A stretch of DNA of 64,000 bases, taken from assembly GCA_032622095.1 (NCBI GenBank), contig CP136066.1, positions 5,729,784 through 5,793,783 of the forward strand, written 5' to 3'. Below are positions 1 to 11,291 of the stretch, piece after piece. The notes below the pieces were generated by a model. It saw only the letters and a list, made by a program, of their open reading frames with translations. It was not told where the DNA came from and made no database searches. The translations under genes and the position numbers were made by a program. This stretch comes from Siphonodentalium dalli (lineage: Eukaryota > Mollusca > Scaphopoda > Gadilida > Siphonodentaliidae). Position 1 is the first letter of the stretch. Each line of letters starts with the position of its first letter.

Positions 1-27
1 GTTCGAATATTAGTGTTCACTAAATAT

Positions 28-84
28 ATGCAAATTAGCAAACACCACAACTGGTGTGTTTTGCGAATCCGTGGGGTATATAAG
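28..84 (+). promoter_or_regulatory. Octamer + TATA promoter-like module, copy 1
   Basis: An exact octamer ATGCAAAT at 28-35 is followed 49 bases later by a TATA-like box at 77-83 in a GTGGGG context. The same arrangement recurs at 1021-1077 with almost the same spacing. The two share the stretch after the octamer (TTAGCAAACACCAC) and the GTGGGG-TATA core, so they are diverged copies of one sequence. Octamer plus TATA is known from histone H2B and snRNA promoters, but no such gene follows. Promoter function is inference. Confidence 0.4.
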
Positions 85-180
85 ATCTATGTTTTTTTAG
101 TACGTCGTAGTGATGTGAAATAGATGAGTTACTGCAGTGTGTGTTTGGAGATATTCTTGCAATATAACATCAGGCGGGCG

Positions 181-330
181 ACAAAAACAATGTCTCCCGG
201 GTCAGCGGGCGACAGTATACAGTTATCGCCCGCGATTGAGTGAGACACGGGGAGTTGTCGCCCGCTCGAGACCTGGTCGAGAGTGGCGACAAATCCCCGT
301 GTCTCACGAAAACAAGGGTGATAACTGTTT
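181..330. repeat. Imperfect inverted repeat (hairpin) with GCGGGCGACA motifs
   Basis: TGAGACACGGGG at 240-251 pairs with CCCCGTGTCTCA around 295-306, and ACAGTTATCGCCC near 218-230 pairs with GGGTGATAACTGT near 316-328. The motif GGGCGACA occurs several times. Small ORFs here on both strands are shadows of this palindrome. It lies about 100 bp downstream of the first TATA-like box. Confidence 0.6.
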
Positions 331-339
331 TGTTATCTG

Positions 340-1020
340 ACAATGGAGTACACACGAACCTCCTTAATAGCAGGCATAAATGTGCGCATATATTCTTTAA
401 TCCAGTTCGAAAAGTTAATTTTATGTTGGAATCATCGCTATTTAGAAAATAAAACATTCATAATCTGGATCAATTAACATACCCGTCATTTGCGCAGATA
501 TTCTCCGGTCAGTTTGCTGGTTGCATTGTGGAAATCGGTTCACGGAAAGAGGAGTAAAGCAATTTCGAAGTTGAGTAGCCATGCAGCGAAATGTTCGGTT
601 TCGTTTCAAATGAGCGTGAAGACGCCGACAAACGTGTTAATTTCCAGAATGCTAAAATGTGGAACTAACACGTTGTGGTAGTGCAAAAAGAAATTGACAT
701 CTGTCACAGATCGTTACGCAATATACGGGTATTCTCTGAAGTCTGATGAATGTATTGAAGAAAAGAAATAATCAATTGATAAACAGCAAAGAGTGGCTAT
801 TTGATCTAGTATATAAACGTAGTTGTAACGTATGTACATCGTATGTGCAATTGTCTGCAGCATACCAACTACATAATAAGGTTTATATATTTGTCCCACG
901 GTCTTTATTATTGATATAAAAAGGTCCAATATGAATATTACACCTTATAACATATATGTGTCTGTGATAACACCATTTATACATAGCATGCTCAAATTGC
1001 AAATAAAAAAACACACAATT
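340..1020. other. Intergenic, nothing recognised
   Basis: AT-rich sequence between the two promoter-like modules. The short ORFs lack a recognisable domain and codon structure. No RNA gene was seen. Confidence 0.5.
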
Positions 1021-1077
1021 ATGCAAATTAGCAAACACCACAGTTCGCGTTGTTATGAAACAGTGGGGTTTATAAAA
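1021..1077 (+). promoter_or_regulatory. Octamer + TATA promoter-like module, copy 2
   Basis: Octamer ATGCAAAT at 1021-1028 and TATAAAA at 1071-1077, spaced 50 bases, matching the module at 28-84. Downstream (1204-1352) lie two CCAAT-containing repeats. No ORF follows that could be its product. Confidence 0.4.
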
Positions 1078-1203
1078 ACAGTGTTTTTCAAAATTATCAG
1101 AGAGCTTTCAGAGAATCTCTGCGCAGTGAGTTCTTCGTAGTTCTATGTTTACTGGTAACAGCTGACCGGTCAATAACTGAGACAATGTTACCCTCGAGGG
1201 TAA

Positions 1204-1352
1204 TATGGTGATTTATCGCCCGCCGTGTGACGCACTCTCAGCCAATCAGAAGAGAGGAAAATGGGTTGAAGGATAACAATGTGATTTGTCGCCCGGCACG
1301 TGACAGCACATGGGCCAATCAGAAGGGTGGAAAATAGGGAGGAGGATAACAA
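1204..1352 (+). repeat. Two tandem ~73-bp units with CCAAT boxes
   Basis: Units at about 1206-1278 and 1279-1352 share GTGATTT, TCGCCCG, GTGAC, GCCAATCAGAAG, GGAAAAT and end in GGATAACAAT. Each has one CCAATCAG motif and one TCGCCCG motif of the kind seen in the hairpin at 181-330, which links the two stretches as parts of the same duplicated element. Confidence 0.6.
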
Positions 1353-1616
1353 TACTGGGTAGAATCACCATTATTAAATCATTAAATTTTTTTTAATCCA
1401 AGCAATCCCTGACCTCCCCCTACAACGACAATAAAGGAAATCCAGTCCCGATATTGTAAGTTTATATGGCGAAATAAACCCGACAGAATATCACGACGCC
1501 AAATGCAACAAACGTATAAAATGGCAGATGTAAACTGATCAATCTAATTAACTATGTTAGATCTATGCAGGTCAATAAGATGTTAAAAAAAACGATTTTT
1601 TATAGAGGCTATATCT

Positions 1617-2382
1617 AACTGAAAAATGGTATATTCGCTATTATCTACGCCAGAATAAGTCAAAAATACAAAGTCCTTTCTATTTCCACCTCAAAAATGG
1701 TATATTCGCTATTATCTACGCCAGTATCAGTAACAAATACAAAGTCCTTTCTATTTCTACCTGAAAATGGTATATTCGCTATTATCTACGCCAGTATAAG
1801 TAAAAAATACGAAGTCCTTTCTATTTCTACCTGAAAATGATATATTCGCTATTCTCTACGTCAGTATAAATCAAAAATACAAAGTCCTTTCTATTTCTAC
1901 CTACAAAATGGTATTTTCGCTATTCTCTATGCCAGTATAAGTTTACAATACAAAGTCCTTTCTATTTCTACCTGAAACTGGTACATTCGCTATTATCTAC
2001 GCCAGTATAGGTAAACAATACGAAGTCCTTTCTATTTCTACTTGAAAAATGGCATATTCGCTATTCTCTACAACAGTATAAGTCCAAACTACAGTCCTTT
2101 CTATTTCTACCTGAAAAGGGTATATTCGCTATTCCCTATGCCAGTATAAGTCCAAAATAGAAAGTCCTTTCTATTTATACCTGAAAAATGGTATATTCGC
2201 TATTATCTACGCCAGAATAAGTCAAAAATACAAAGTCCTATCTATTTCTATCTGAAAAATGTTATATTCGCTATTATCTACGCCAGTATAAGTCAAAAAT
2301 ATAAGGTCCTTTATATTTCTACCTGAAAAATGGTATATTCGCTATTCTCTTCGCCAGTATAATTCCAAAATACGAAGTCCTT
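1617..2382 (+). repeat. ~70-bp satellite, about 11 copies
   Basis: Each unit contains ATGGTATATTCGCTATT, then CTACGCCAGTATAAGT, then AAAGTCCTTTCTATTTCTACC. Unit starts at 1626, 1697 and 1767 give a period of 70-71 bases. The array ends at AAGTCCTTTCT, directly fused to a LINE fragment. Confidence 0.9.
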
Positions 2383-2645
2383 TCTGGAATAATGTAATCA
2401 ATTATTGGGATTATCGGGATTCATTACGTCCTAAGACAAGTGCTGATTCTACAGTAACACATGCGATAATTCTCGAATCAAAATCGAAGATAATACACTA
2501 AACATTACTGAATTAGAACGTAAAGGCATTCTCTTTGTGAATGACTTTATTTGCGAAAATGAAACTATAATATCGTATGGCCATTTTGATAAAAGAGGAC
2601 ACTCGATAAAGGACATTATAATTCAAGAGATCGAAGTGTGATTGC
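2380..2645 (+). pseudogene. Degenerate L1/Tx1-like LINE ORF2 fragment (post-RT region)
   Basis: Two frames together resemble the region just after the reverse transcriptase palm in L1/Tx1-type ORF2 proteins. The first reads FWNNVINYWDYRDS. The second, after a frameshift near 2460, reads CDNSRIKIEDN then LERKGILFVNDFI, and then SYGHFDKRG. Family knowledge: L1/Tx1 proteins carry a pattern of W-N-x-x-I, then W-x-x-G-I-x-x-x-x-D-L, then a phenylalanine-containing segment. The fragment has stops and a frameshift and no catalytic motif, so it is a relic. Its clade is inferred from this pattern only. Confidence 0.55.
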
Positions 2646-3492
2646 CAGACATGCACAGAAGATGAGTCATGAACAGAGATATATAGCTATGTTCAATAGC
2701 TTTTAAACGGGACTTAAAAGGGACACCAGCCATATGTCATCGTGGCTCAAACTTTAATTAAGTTTTCGCTTCCAAGTTTACGCGGTGAATTAAACGCCAA
2801 AGTTGTTACTGATTCTCTAATGTCAACGTACGCACGTCTGAATGTCTTGTTATTGTGTTTCAATACATATATTTTTCTAGGTCAAACCTTTTATCGACTA
2901 GCCCAATACTACACTTCTTCAACAACCCGCCCATCGCACACACACTCACACACTCACACACCAGTAATACATCATATTATATTTAGAAATCATAATGATC
3001 TAATTTCCATTGCAGCCATATACCAGTCATGCCAAACTGATCATATTTAAATTGTGTTAATATACGTTGTTATACAAATTCGGTTGTGTGGGGAGCCGGG
3101 GTCCATCCAAGTTTCAAGAACTTATCCTCCAACGCACAGTCTCTGTATTTTTATTATACTACTAAATTATCTTTTAATAAAATCTACGCTAATTAGTCCA
3201 CTGAATCTGTTTAGTTCTGACAACTGTACAGTCAACACTTTCCCTTTCGTTATATGTTTTAAACTGTTAACATTCACACGAAGAATGTCTTATATTTGTC
3301 TATATATCTTAGATTAAGTATATAGTATCATGTGTTGCAGGTCACTTATTGTAAACCGATTTAGGACACACATTTGGTTTTATGGTTATATCAAGAGTAT
3401 ATCAAGTTAGTACTTTTATTGTTACTTGATACAAGTTACACGTACGTAAGACTGCACCCGGCTATTAATAATTAGCATAATTTGTTTCACAG
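2646..3492 (+). other. Non-coding stretch upstream of lectin exon (intron or 5' flank)
   Basis: No domain was recognised. A short CA-rich tract occurs at about 2937-2962. A pyrimidine-rich stretch and TTTCACAG precede the exon at 3493. The upstream exon (signal peptide and first cysteine of the lectin fold) should lie here or outside the window; I could not identify it. Confidence 0.4.
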
Positions 3493-3687
3493 ATTTCCCG
3501 GTGACCATGGGATATGAGGTATTTGGTGACGGTAATTCACAATTCCTCTTGATACGACCATCAACAGACCAGATTACACAGACGGCAGCAAAGAGCATGT
3601 GTGATGGAATAGGTGCTCACTTGATGGTAGTTGAGGATGAGGCAATGAGGACAACAATGAAGAATTACATGATCAACAATTCAATAG
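3493..3687 (+). CDS. C-type-lectin-like domain gene, internal exon (N-terminal half of CTLD)
   Basis: Exon bounded by an AG acceptor (TTTGTTTCACAG, ends 3492) and a consensus GTGAGT donor at 3688. It is 195 bases, phase 1 at both ends. The peptide includes YEVFGDGNSQFLL and then CDGIGAHLMVVEDEAMRTT, the typical first-half CTLD pattern C-x3-G-A-x-L-x-x-x-x-x-x-x-E/A. The next exon in phase is 9794-10005, and the split codon g|ac gives aspartate. Together they give about 134 residues, close to one CTLD minus its beginning. The 5' exon with signal peptide is not identified. CTLD proteins are usually secreted or membrane-bound recognition proteins; the ligand cannot be told here. The flanking splice sites make this a real exon rather than a chance ORF. 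Confidence 0.75.
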
Positions 3688-3737
3688 GTGAGTATGGTGA
3701 TCATGTGTTAAAATATTAGGGAAAACGAAAAAGGTGA

Positions 3738-3860
3738 AGGGTGTCTCGCCACAATGGCTACCTATAAAGTTATAATACCAGGGATAACAGAAAGGGTGGC
3801 GGGAACCTCGCCACAATGGCTGCCTATAAGCTATTACAATACCTGAGATAACGGATGTCT
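3738..3860 (+). repeat. Two diverged ~66-bp direct repeats in the intron
   Basis: TCTCGCCACAATGGCTACCT near 3743 and CCTCGCCACAATGGCTGCCT near 3808 head two similar stretches, each followed by TATAA and a GA-TAACGG/AG block. Confidence 0.6.
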
Positions 3861-4385
3861 CAGTTTACACACTATAAGGGCCATAACTTCAGTAAAGATC
3901 AGGACACATACCTAACAGTTATTGACACTGATGCCCCATGGTCTATATCAACTTTAGCTATTTGAAGATAACGTTTGTTCTGTGGAACTTTCACATCTTC
4001 AGTTTCACACTTATCTGATGTCTCATCTCTTTTATCATTTCCACTGCCGTAAATTAATTTATTACATGATCCTAACTTTATTCCATTCAATAAACCCATT
4101 CTATAAATTGTGGTACTAAACGTTCGTTTAATAACAGGTAATAGTGTCAGGTAACCTTTGTCCAAAAATACTATGGCTTCCAATATTTTTTCCAACAAGC
4201 TATAATGAATGAAGAGTTTGAAAAGTTATGTCATTAAATATACGCCTTTAAATACGCCAAAGAGTCTTTATTTATCTGGGACTCTTTACGCAGACAAACA
4301 ACGCATAGTTATGTGAAGCCGATGTTAGTTTCTCGTCCCATTTGTTGATTTATGTATGTTTTGTCGAGGTGTTGGATCATGTATT

Positions 4386-4546
4386 AAATAGAATCTACAA
4401 CTCGTCCCAGTTTATAGCGGAATTTACAAAACTCGTCCGGTAAATTAGGTCTGGACCTCGCCAAAGGCTAGGTCCAGACCTAATTTACTGGACTCGTTTT
4501 GTAAATTCCGCTATAAAATGGGAACGAGTTGTGGATCCTCTATTTA
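4386..4546. repeat. Long palindrome (hairpin MITE) with ~70-bp arms
   Basis: The left arm from about 4386 reads through CTACAACTCGTCCCAG, GCGGAATTTACAAAACTCG and GGTCTGGACC. The right arm is its inverse, from GGTCCAGACC at about 4471 to GAGTTGTGGATCC near 4539. The loop is about 13 bases. A single arm-like copy recurs at about 5067-5102 (CGCTATAAACTGGGGACTCG). Confidence 0.8.
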
Positions 4547-5959
4547 GGCAGCTGGATTTCATTTTTGCACTGGTTTAGTTCACGAAAACGCCTATTTTAC
4601 CCCAAATTAAGAACTCTTACAACATTGCACGAAAATGAAAAACCGGCATGTTGTCCGCCGTATCAATACGGACATGTTTATATGTAAGTCACTATGTTTC
4701 TCTGCCACATCGATGAACTCGCCAAAATAAGGCCCTATTCTGGTCCCAGCTGCTCCACTCTATGCCACGATGTTCATCATGTGTTGGTGATGTAGTAATC
4801 CTCGTTAAACAAGGCGATTGCATCGCATGATATATTGACATGCGGTACAGCTCACGACCCACGTTTGTCCTACACGCCTCTTTAGGGAGTTTCATATTGT
4901 ATTATTATTTTCTATTGTATTGTTTTTGTGTTTGCGGTTTTGTTTCCCGTCTATTCATGCATGTTGAATCTGTCATCTCAAGTTTCTTTGAATATCGAAT
5001 TGACGATTGTTAAATCGAGCAAAATTCACGCCTGTCTCAATGTGGAGTCTGTTCTCCATACAGTTTCGCTATAAACTGGGGACTCGTTGTAGATTCTCTA
5101 TATACTATGTTTCGTGTCCTGTCTGCTAATATGTTCAATTTCTAATCCAATTGCTTATGTGCATGTGTTAGTTGGTGTGTCGTTTCCTATTTTACCACCG
5201 AGTTCACTCACATGTAATCTGCCCATTTTCTTATGCAGGTAATACATTCTCTTTAGATTAAACAACGTTACTAAAATAATTATATTACAAAGGGATCGGA
5301 ACGTAAGTTATGGCATTTAGTCATTGCTCCTCTCCCACAGTAATATACAAACATTGAAGTATATACGTTAATATAGTTTTCAAACATGGCATTTAATCAT
5401 AAACGAAACAAATAAAGTAAATATTTAATTAAATATATACATGTAGTGATCTTTCATATTGGGATCTGTCGTTGCGATAGAGTTTGCTATTTCGTTTATT
5501 ACACAACGTAGAGTTATTCTTGGTCAACGGGGATGGCGCGTATAAAAACAAAGTGAAACAATTGCTATCACGCACGGATGAATTTCTGGGTTACTTGGAA
5601 TATTAATGTATTTTGCTTGTGTGTGTAAGATGGGTCGCCGAAGAGAACCGTTATTACTGATATGCTACAACATTGCGATATAGAGTATAACAATATTCTC
5701 GTTGACAACTATATAGTTGTCATTAGAAAAATAAGTGTTGTGCATTTTCGACCGGGTATCGACAGGCACACATACATGTAGGCGATTGAGCAATATGTTT
5801 AAACTATTTATCACTATTTAGAACACTACATTTGCATCGCATTCCACATTGGATATTATTCACACTTCTAGTTCCATGATTGGAATACTTGGGTGGTACA
5901 GGTATTGGTAGGGAGATATGATTTATGAAGTGTTCACATTATTTGGATTTTTTTCCACA
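4547..5959. other. Intron sequence, nothing recognised
   Basis: No ORF with a recognisable domain. The only repeat noticed is the arm-like copy at 5067-5102. Confidence 0.4.
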
Positions 5960-7225
5960 TTTCATTTACCCATGAAGACAGAAATGTAGCTTTGTCTGAC
6001 ACACTGCATCTTATCTGGCCTACATAGTTAGGTAACTTCGATGTGCATTAGCTATTGCATTTGACCATACAGGACCGTTATATTCAAATAGAGGACGTAT
6101 GTATTATTTGTACATAATCTCTTGCGTTTTTTTGTTGAGTACCCATTTCAGTTTTCTCAATTGTGACAATCTGGACGACGCTTTATTGTATATGGATGCC
6201 GTATGCTCGTCCCGTTAAAAAATTGTTAGAGACACCAAAGTGAAGTTCGGGTTCCGGTTATGAACTTGATTTTGTGAACAACAATGATTTAGTTTTCTGT
6301 GGATTGAAATCTGCTAGCCAATGCCGTGCCCATTTGATAACTGACAGAGGTGGTAATTGAATGCAAGTTGTAAATCTTCAACGTTCTCACCTGAGAGCAA
6401 TATGCATGCATCAACAGCAAATATTTTACTTAAAGAACAAATTCGATCAGTAATATCTTTCACGTAGACTAAAAACATCGTATGCCCTAGAACTGACTCC
6501 TCGGGAACCCCTGCCTCCAACAGATGATAATCAGAGAGGTCACAACCCACTATAACCCTCTGTAGACGACTCGATAGAAAACTCGTCACCCATGACAACA
6601 ATTTCCATTTTTGCTTCCAGTTTGAGAAGTAAACCTCTGCGCAAACCTTATCAAAGGTTTTTTGATATATCACAAACACACTACGTGTCAAAAAGTTCTT
6701 TGTCGGCGGCGGATAGTAAGACAACGTATTTATCTAACAACTGATACTACGTGCTGTGTCCTGGAAGGAAGCCAGTCTGGTGTTCGTATGCAGATGATTA
6801 CAGACCCTTTTATAAACAACTTGTTCAAAAAGATTGGATACACAACATAGAAGTGATACAGGTCTATAACTATTTGCATCATGGCGAACTTTCGTTCTGA
6901 ATATAGGAATTACATCAGCTTTTCCATTCAGAAGGGAATACCGAACTCGTTACAGAATAGTTAAATAGCATTTTAAGTGGTTTGCAAACTGAAGTTCGAG
7001 TTTCGTTCAGCATCATGTTGCTAATGCCACCCCGGGCAATCCCCTTGTTAGCCGGAAGATTTGTTAGGACTGACAGAACGTCGGCATCGTCGGCTTTTAT
7101 AGAATTAATACTATTTCTGTGCGAAATACAAACGTAGACAGGGTCCCGGTTAATTACAAAGTTCACTATTTGACACAAAGAACGAGTTTAGCGTTTCGGC
7201 TTTATCTCGGTCACCAGTGATTACT
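5960..7225 (-). pseudogene. Decayed Jockey/CR1-type LINE reverse transcriptase
   Basis: Read on the - strand in several frames. From 7225 down: DKAETLNSFFVSNS, then DVLSVLTNLPANKGIARGG, then LFNYSVTSSVFPSEWK, then SYRPVSLL, all typical of the region before and at the start of LINE reverse transcriptases. At 6724-6314 comes YQKTFDKV (motif A region, decayed), then SWVTSFLSSRLQRVIVG, then AGVPEESVLGHTMFLVYVKDI, then FAVDACILL where FADDT-I-L is expected, so the catalytic pair is lost. Near 6200-6010 come SRLSQLRKLKWVLNKKTQEI and then YIRPLFEYNGPVWSNAI. Stops and frameshifts occur throughout. It lies inside the lectin-gene intron, in opposite orientation. Confidence 0.85.
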
Positions 7226-8025
7226 CCAAGATTAGTATCGGAGCTATTGTGTTTCAGGAATTGATGTGTCGGAAGAAAAATTATTCAGTAGTTGTTTTGT
7301 TACGCGCTAGAATTTTTGGCTTAGTGTTTTGTGTTAAATTGATATCAACTTTGGTCATGTGTGCACTTTTTGTGAACTTTTTCATATTATCAGGTCAGGA
7401 ACATTCTGAATTCCACTATTATACTGGTATTCCACATCAGTGTCGCACTAATTCGGTATCATACATATATTTTGTCCAGGAGAATGATTAACCATGAGGG
7501 CATACGAGAACAAACTCAATTAGCATGCAATTACTTGAAATGTTGTTATGTAGGAGCGATTGAGCCGTCATGTTATTGTCATTTAGATAGACATATATTA
7601 GTAATATTATAATATTATTGAATAAGCTGGCGCAACAGATTGCACAACGAATTTTGTCTGAAGACTGTTCATTCGCTGCGATATTGTTAAGAGTGACATT
7701 TGGCTGTGCACTGGCATGCGCCGTCTTCAATTCCCGACGCACATACAGGAAATATGAATATGTTATAGTTACATACCACTATAATAGTGGAATACATGAT
7801 GTGCCTGACCTTATTATTAGTTGCTTTAGCGCTTTCCTATGTTGTCCAACTCACAGCAGGGTTTTTCTTGAGTGCTATCTTCCATAATCTGTCGCGTGTT
7901 CGTATTTGTTTACGAAGATTCGAGTCAAATCACGGTGTTTCCATTCGAATCGTTGCTAAGTTAATAAGAATACACAACTGTTCTATGTCGGCATTGGAGT
8001 AATTCCATGCATTTCACTACCAGCT
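7226..8025. other. Intron sequence, nothing recognised
   Basis: Short overlapping ORFs on both strands show no domain. A small palindromic patch (CCACTATTATA at 7420s and TATAATAGTGG at 7780s) is the only structure seen. Confidence 0.4.
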
Positions 8026-8033
8026 ATTGATAT

Positions 8034-8809
8034 TAGAGGTACTACGATTATTTATTTTGATAATCGATAATCGGTCGTCAATAATCGATTATAATCGATT
8101 AATCGTACCTAATATCAACAGTGGAAGTACAGTATTCCGTAATATAGCCTATTGGGTTGGCGTTGGTTAAAACCCTCGGCTGAAGTATTTTGTACGCTAA
8201 TACTTATGTGCACCATAAACCACCGGTAATGACTAATGAGCACAATGTATTCAATACCAGCACATTTCTCGGCGACGTCAAGGTTATAATAATTGGGAGT
8301 TTATTAGAACGAACATATTACCATTAATTTCAGTGTTATGAATAGCCAAACATACAAATATAAGAATAGGAATGCATGACGGACCACCGGCGGTTCCAAA
8401 AACGGAATCTAGTGTCACAGAAACTTCCAGAGTGGGTAACAATCACAAACGTGCCCCCCCCCCCCCCCCCCACCCCCCTCCAGAAATTTCAGGACTCAGA
8501 ACAAGTTAAGTAATTCTGATAGTAATTGGGAGTTTCATTTAGCAGTCACCACACGATAAGTGCTAGACTGTACTAATAACATCTAAGTACCGGTATACTC
8601 ATGTTATCAGACTCTCTCTGATGCACGATAAAAGGTGTTTAAACCTTCAGTTGTACATGTAGATAAAACTGTAAAACAAACACGTTATTCAACAATACCC
8701 AGCACGTCGTCCGAAATAAATAACAGAGATTAATCGACTATGGAAATGGTAGTCGATTATCGGCTTTATCAACGGTTCATCGATTATACGATTAATCGTG
8801 GCACCCCTA
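8034..8809. mobile_element. Non-autonomous hAT-like element, 776 bp
   Basis: Left end TAGAGGTACTACGATTA and the inverse of the right end TAGGGGTGCCACGATTA match at 14 of 17 positions. Flanks are ATTGATAT (8026-8033) and CTTGATAT (8810-8817), an 8-bp target-site duplication with one mismatch. Eight-base duplications and (C/T)AGRGGTG ends are typical of hAT elements. The subterminal regions are dense in ATCGATTA/TAATCGAT inverted motifs. A poly-C tract sits near 8454-8478. There is no transposase. Confidence 0.75.
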
Positions 8810-8947
8810 CTTGATATATAGCAAGTGCCTACTCTGAAATGTTGGATAGGGCCACCTTGTTGACGTTATTAATCCACCAGGTACCGATCCCAGGTGTCTA
8901 ACAGGTGTTTAACATGTGTTTCTAATGGCTGATATATCAAGCTACTT

Positions 8948-9680
8948 CCTTAGCATAGTCGCAATGTTTATCAACGAAATTCACACGGGAGCCATACAAT
9001 TGACATTTATAGCCTCTACTACATGCTTGTGATCACGAGGGATGTAACCACTAGCACATATTTGACACCTGGACCATGGAATCTATCTAAAACTTACTGG
9101 GGGAGATAGACAATTTTAAGTATTAACATGCGTTCGTTGTTTTTCGAAAAAAGGAATATAATTCTGATTATTTCATTTTGCGATTATGCAAGGGAGTTCA
9201 TGTAACTGATAACATGATCTCGAAGAACCTCGATCGGGGTTTGGTACTTAATTAGATGTTTAAACGCTGTGTCTAGGTACTATGCAGAGTACCCAAGCAG
9301 GTACTCCAGAGTACCAGTCTTGATATCGGGTACTCCAGCATACCTGGACAGGTGCTCTAGAGTAACTGAATATTTGGTACCCCAGAGTACCAACCATATT
9401 TGGTACTCCAGACTACTAATAATTTGGTACTCCCCACGGGCCAAGTTCAAGGCCTACATAGGTACTCTGAGTGTAAGATCGCAAGTCGCCGTTTTAATTC
9501 GTCGCTATATTTATCTACGAAATACACACGAGTGTCATACAATTTATGGAAGAGACTCTACTACATAAAGGTAATCACGAGTAATGTAACCATTAGCATA
9601 TAGAATCTATATAAAACGTGCTTGCAAAAGATAGACCATTTTAAGTACTAACATGTGTTCGTTGTTTTTCAAAACATTTT
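8948..9680 (+). repeat. ~200-bp direct duplication flanking a GGTACTCCAGAGTACC minisatellite
   Basis: Stretches at about 8948-9157 and 9477-9680 share an order of motifs: ATC-ACGAAAT, CACACG, CATACAATT, CTCTACTACAT, ATCACGAG, GTAACCA, then GTGTTCGTTGTTTTTC. Between them, about 9280-9435 holds roughly six copies of a self-complementary GGTACTCCAGAGTACC-like motif. An ORF over the minisatellite is a by-product. Confidence 0.7.
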
Positions 9681-9793
9681 TGATGTTTCGCGAATGGTGG
9701 GGCCCAAATGAGCCCAATATATTTTTAAATGAAAATTGAAATGACAAGTTTACGAAACAGCACTATAACATTGTTCTTCTGACTTTCATGCAG

Positions 9794-10005
9794 ACAACTT
9801 GTGGGTGGACGGAGAAAGAATTGGCATTTGGTCGCCATGGAAACACTGGGATGGGAGCTCAGTTTCGTACACGGGAGCAGCGGTCCTTTCAAATCTGGAG
9901 AATGAGTTTTGCTGGCGACTAAACATGAATAAGGCATATAACCTGGAGGACAGCTCATGTGTGCAGACATTCTACTACACGTGTCAACTCGAAAAAAATC
10001 TCTAA
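9794..10005 (+). CDS. C-type-lectin-like domain gene, terminal exon (C-terminal half of CTLD)
   Basis: The acceptor TTTCATGCAG ends at 9793. The exon is phase 1 and joins the exon at 3493-3687 in frame. The peptide reads NLWVDGERIGIWSPWKHWDG, then ENEFCWRLN, then EDSSCVQTFYYTCQ, and a stop at 10003-10005. This is the second half of a CTLD: WxDG, tryptophan-rich core, and the last cysteines that close the fold. The usual calcium/sugar motifs (EPN or QPD, and WND before the cysteine) are absent; EDSSC stands where WND-x-x-C is expected. Calcium-dependent sugar binding is therefore unlikely, an inference from family rules. A 6.1-kb intron rich in mobile elements separates the two exons. Confidence 0.75.
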
Positions 10006-10039
10006 AACATGACTATGATGAGAGAGGTAAAACAAAATT

Positions 10040-10600
10040 GAGAAATTAGACTCCAGGTGTGGGGGACATGTCTTAGTAATACATATTAGTCCCCGGGTAT
10101 GGATGATATGTCTTAGTATAATACAGATTCGTATCCAGGTATGAGCGACATGTCTTAGTAATACAGATTAGTATCCAGGTATGGGAGACATTTCTTAGTA
10201 ATAGAGATTGTTAATGATATACACAAATTTATATTATTCATGGCTATCATTGATTCTTTGTAATACAGATTGCTGATGTTATATATATACACACAATTAT
10301 AAATGTCTGTCAAATTATTAATTCTTAGAAATACAGATTCCTGATGTTATACATATACACACAATTATAAATGTATGTCAAATTATTAATTCTTAGAAAT
10401 ACAGATTGCTAATATTATATATATACACACAATTATAAATGGCTGTCATGTTATTAACACTACCATGACAGGAGCATCCTGTAATTGTTAATGCTGCACC
10501 AGCGCATCTCCAATCACTAAAGGGTTAATACAGATTGCTAATGTTATACATAGAAACACACTTATAAATGTGTGTCATATTAAATATGCTGTCTATGGTC
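10040..10600 (+). repeat. Two adjoining tandem arrays (~55-bp and ~69-bp units)
   Basis: About 10050-10205 holds four units with ATACAGATTAGTATCCAGGT, GGGAGACAT and TTCTTAGTA. From 10205 to about 10590 come five units with AATACAGATTGCTGATGTTA, then ACACACAATTATAAATG and TGTCAAATTATTAATTCTT. The two units share the AATACAGATT start, so the second probably grew from the first. The last copies are interrupted near 10460-10530. Confidence 0.75.
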
Positions 10601-10799
10601 AGATCTATCGGATAGGGTGTGTGGTAAAACAATCAAGTTCGTTCATGTCTCAAAATCTAGCAGAGCTTATGTAAAATTACTATATTTTCTGATTTCTGAT
10701 TAGTATATTAAACATGTAGAGGCTATTGGTATTTGTGGCGTCATAAGGTAGATATCATGGAAATTACACTACATAAAATAATGATATTTGTCTCCAAAA

Positions 10800-11180
10800 G
10801 CTTCGGTGTTGGTAATTATACTCCCGCAGTGAGTTGTGGGGGTATACTGGAATAAGCTTGTCCACCCGTTTGTCTAGTCGTTCGTCCGTTTTCCCAGAAT
10901 TTCTTGTTTAATTTGAATCGAATTTGCTACAGTGGTCAATCATAGGAACCTGTTCACCAGTGATTTGGAGTTCGGTCCATACTTTTTTCACAGAGTTACG
11001 ACCATTTTTCAACTTTCAGATTTGAGGTTTTTCTGTCTTTTTCTGTCCTTTTCTGACTTTTACTCAGAATTGTCTTGTTCAAAGAACCGAATTTTCCACA
11101 GGAATAAATCATCATGTGAACCTGTGCACCTGTGAATTGGAGTTCGGTCGGACTCATATTGGCCGAGTTATTCAAACTGT
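10800..11180 (+). repeat. Probable dispersed repeat with CCGTTTGTC/TCGTTCGTCC motif
   Basis: Starts near CTCCCGCAGTGAGTTGTGGG and contains GTCCACCCGTTTGTCTAGTC, then two copies of a GAACCTGT(T/G)CACC(A/T)GTGA(A/T)TTGGAGTTCGGTC block (about 10947 and 11118), about 170 bases apart. There is only one locus in the window, so its dispersed nature is an inference. Confidence 0.4.
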
Positions 11181-11291
11181 TTTTACTGTGTAAATAAACT
11201 TGTCTAAAATTAATTGAGAACGCACGCGGAAATCTTGCAGAACCAATGAGGTTAATTTAGTTATTTAGAAGTGTTTATGTGTGTGTTGCAG

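Noticed and set aside
28-1350. Histone H2B gene promoter (octamer, CCAAT, TATA)
   Set aside because: No histone ORF or histone 3' stem-loop follows in either direction.
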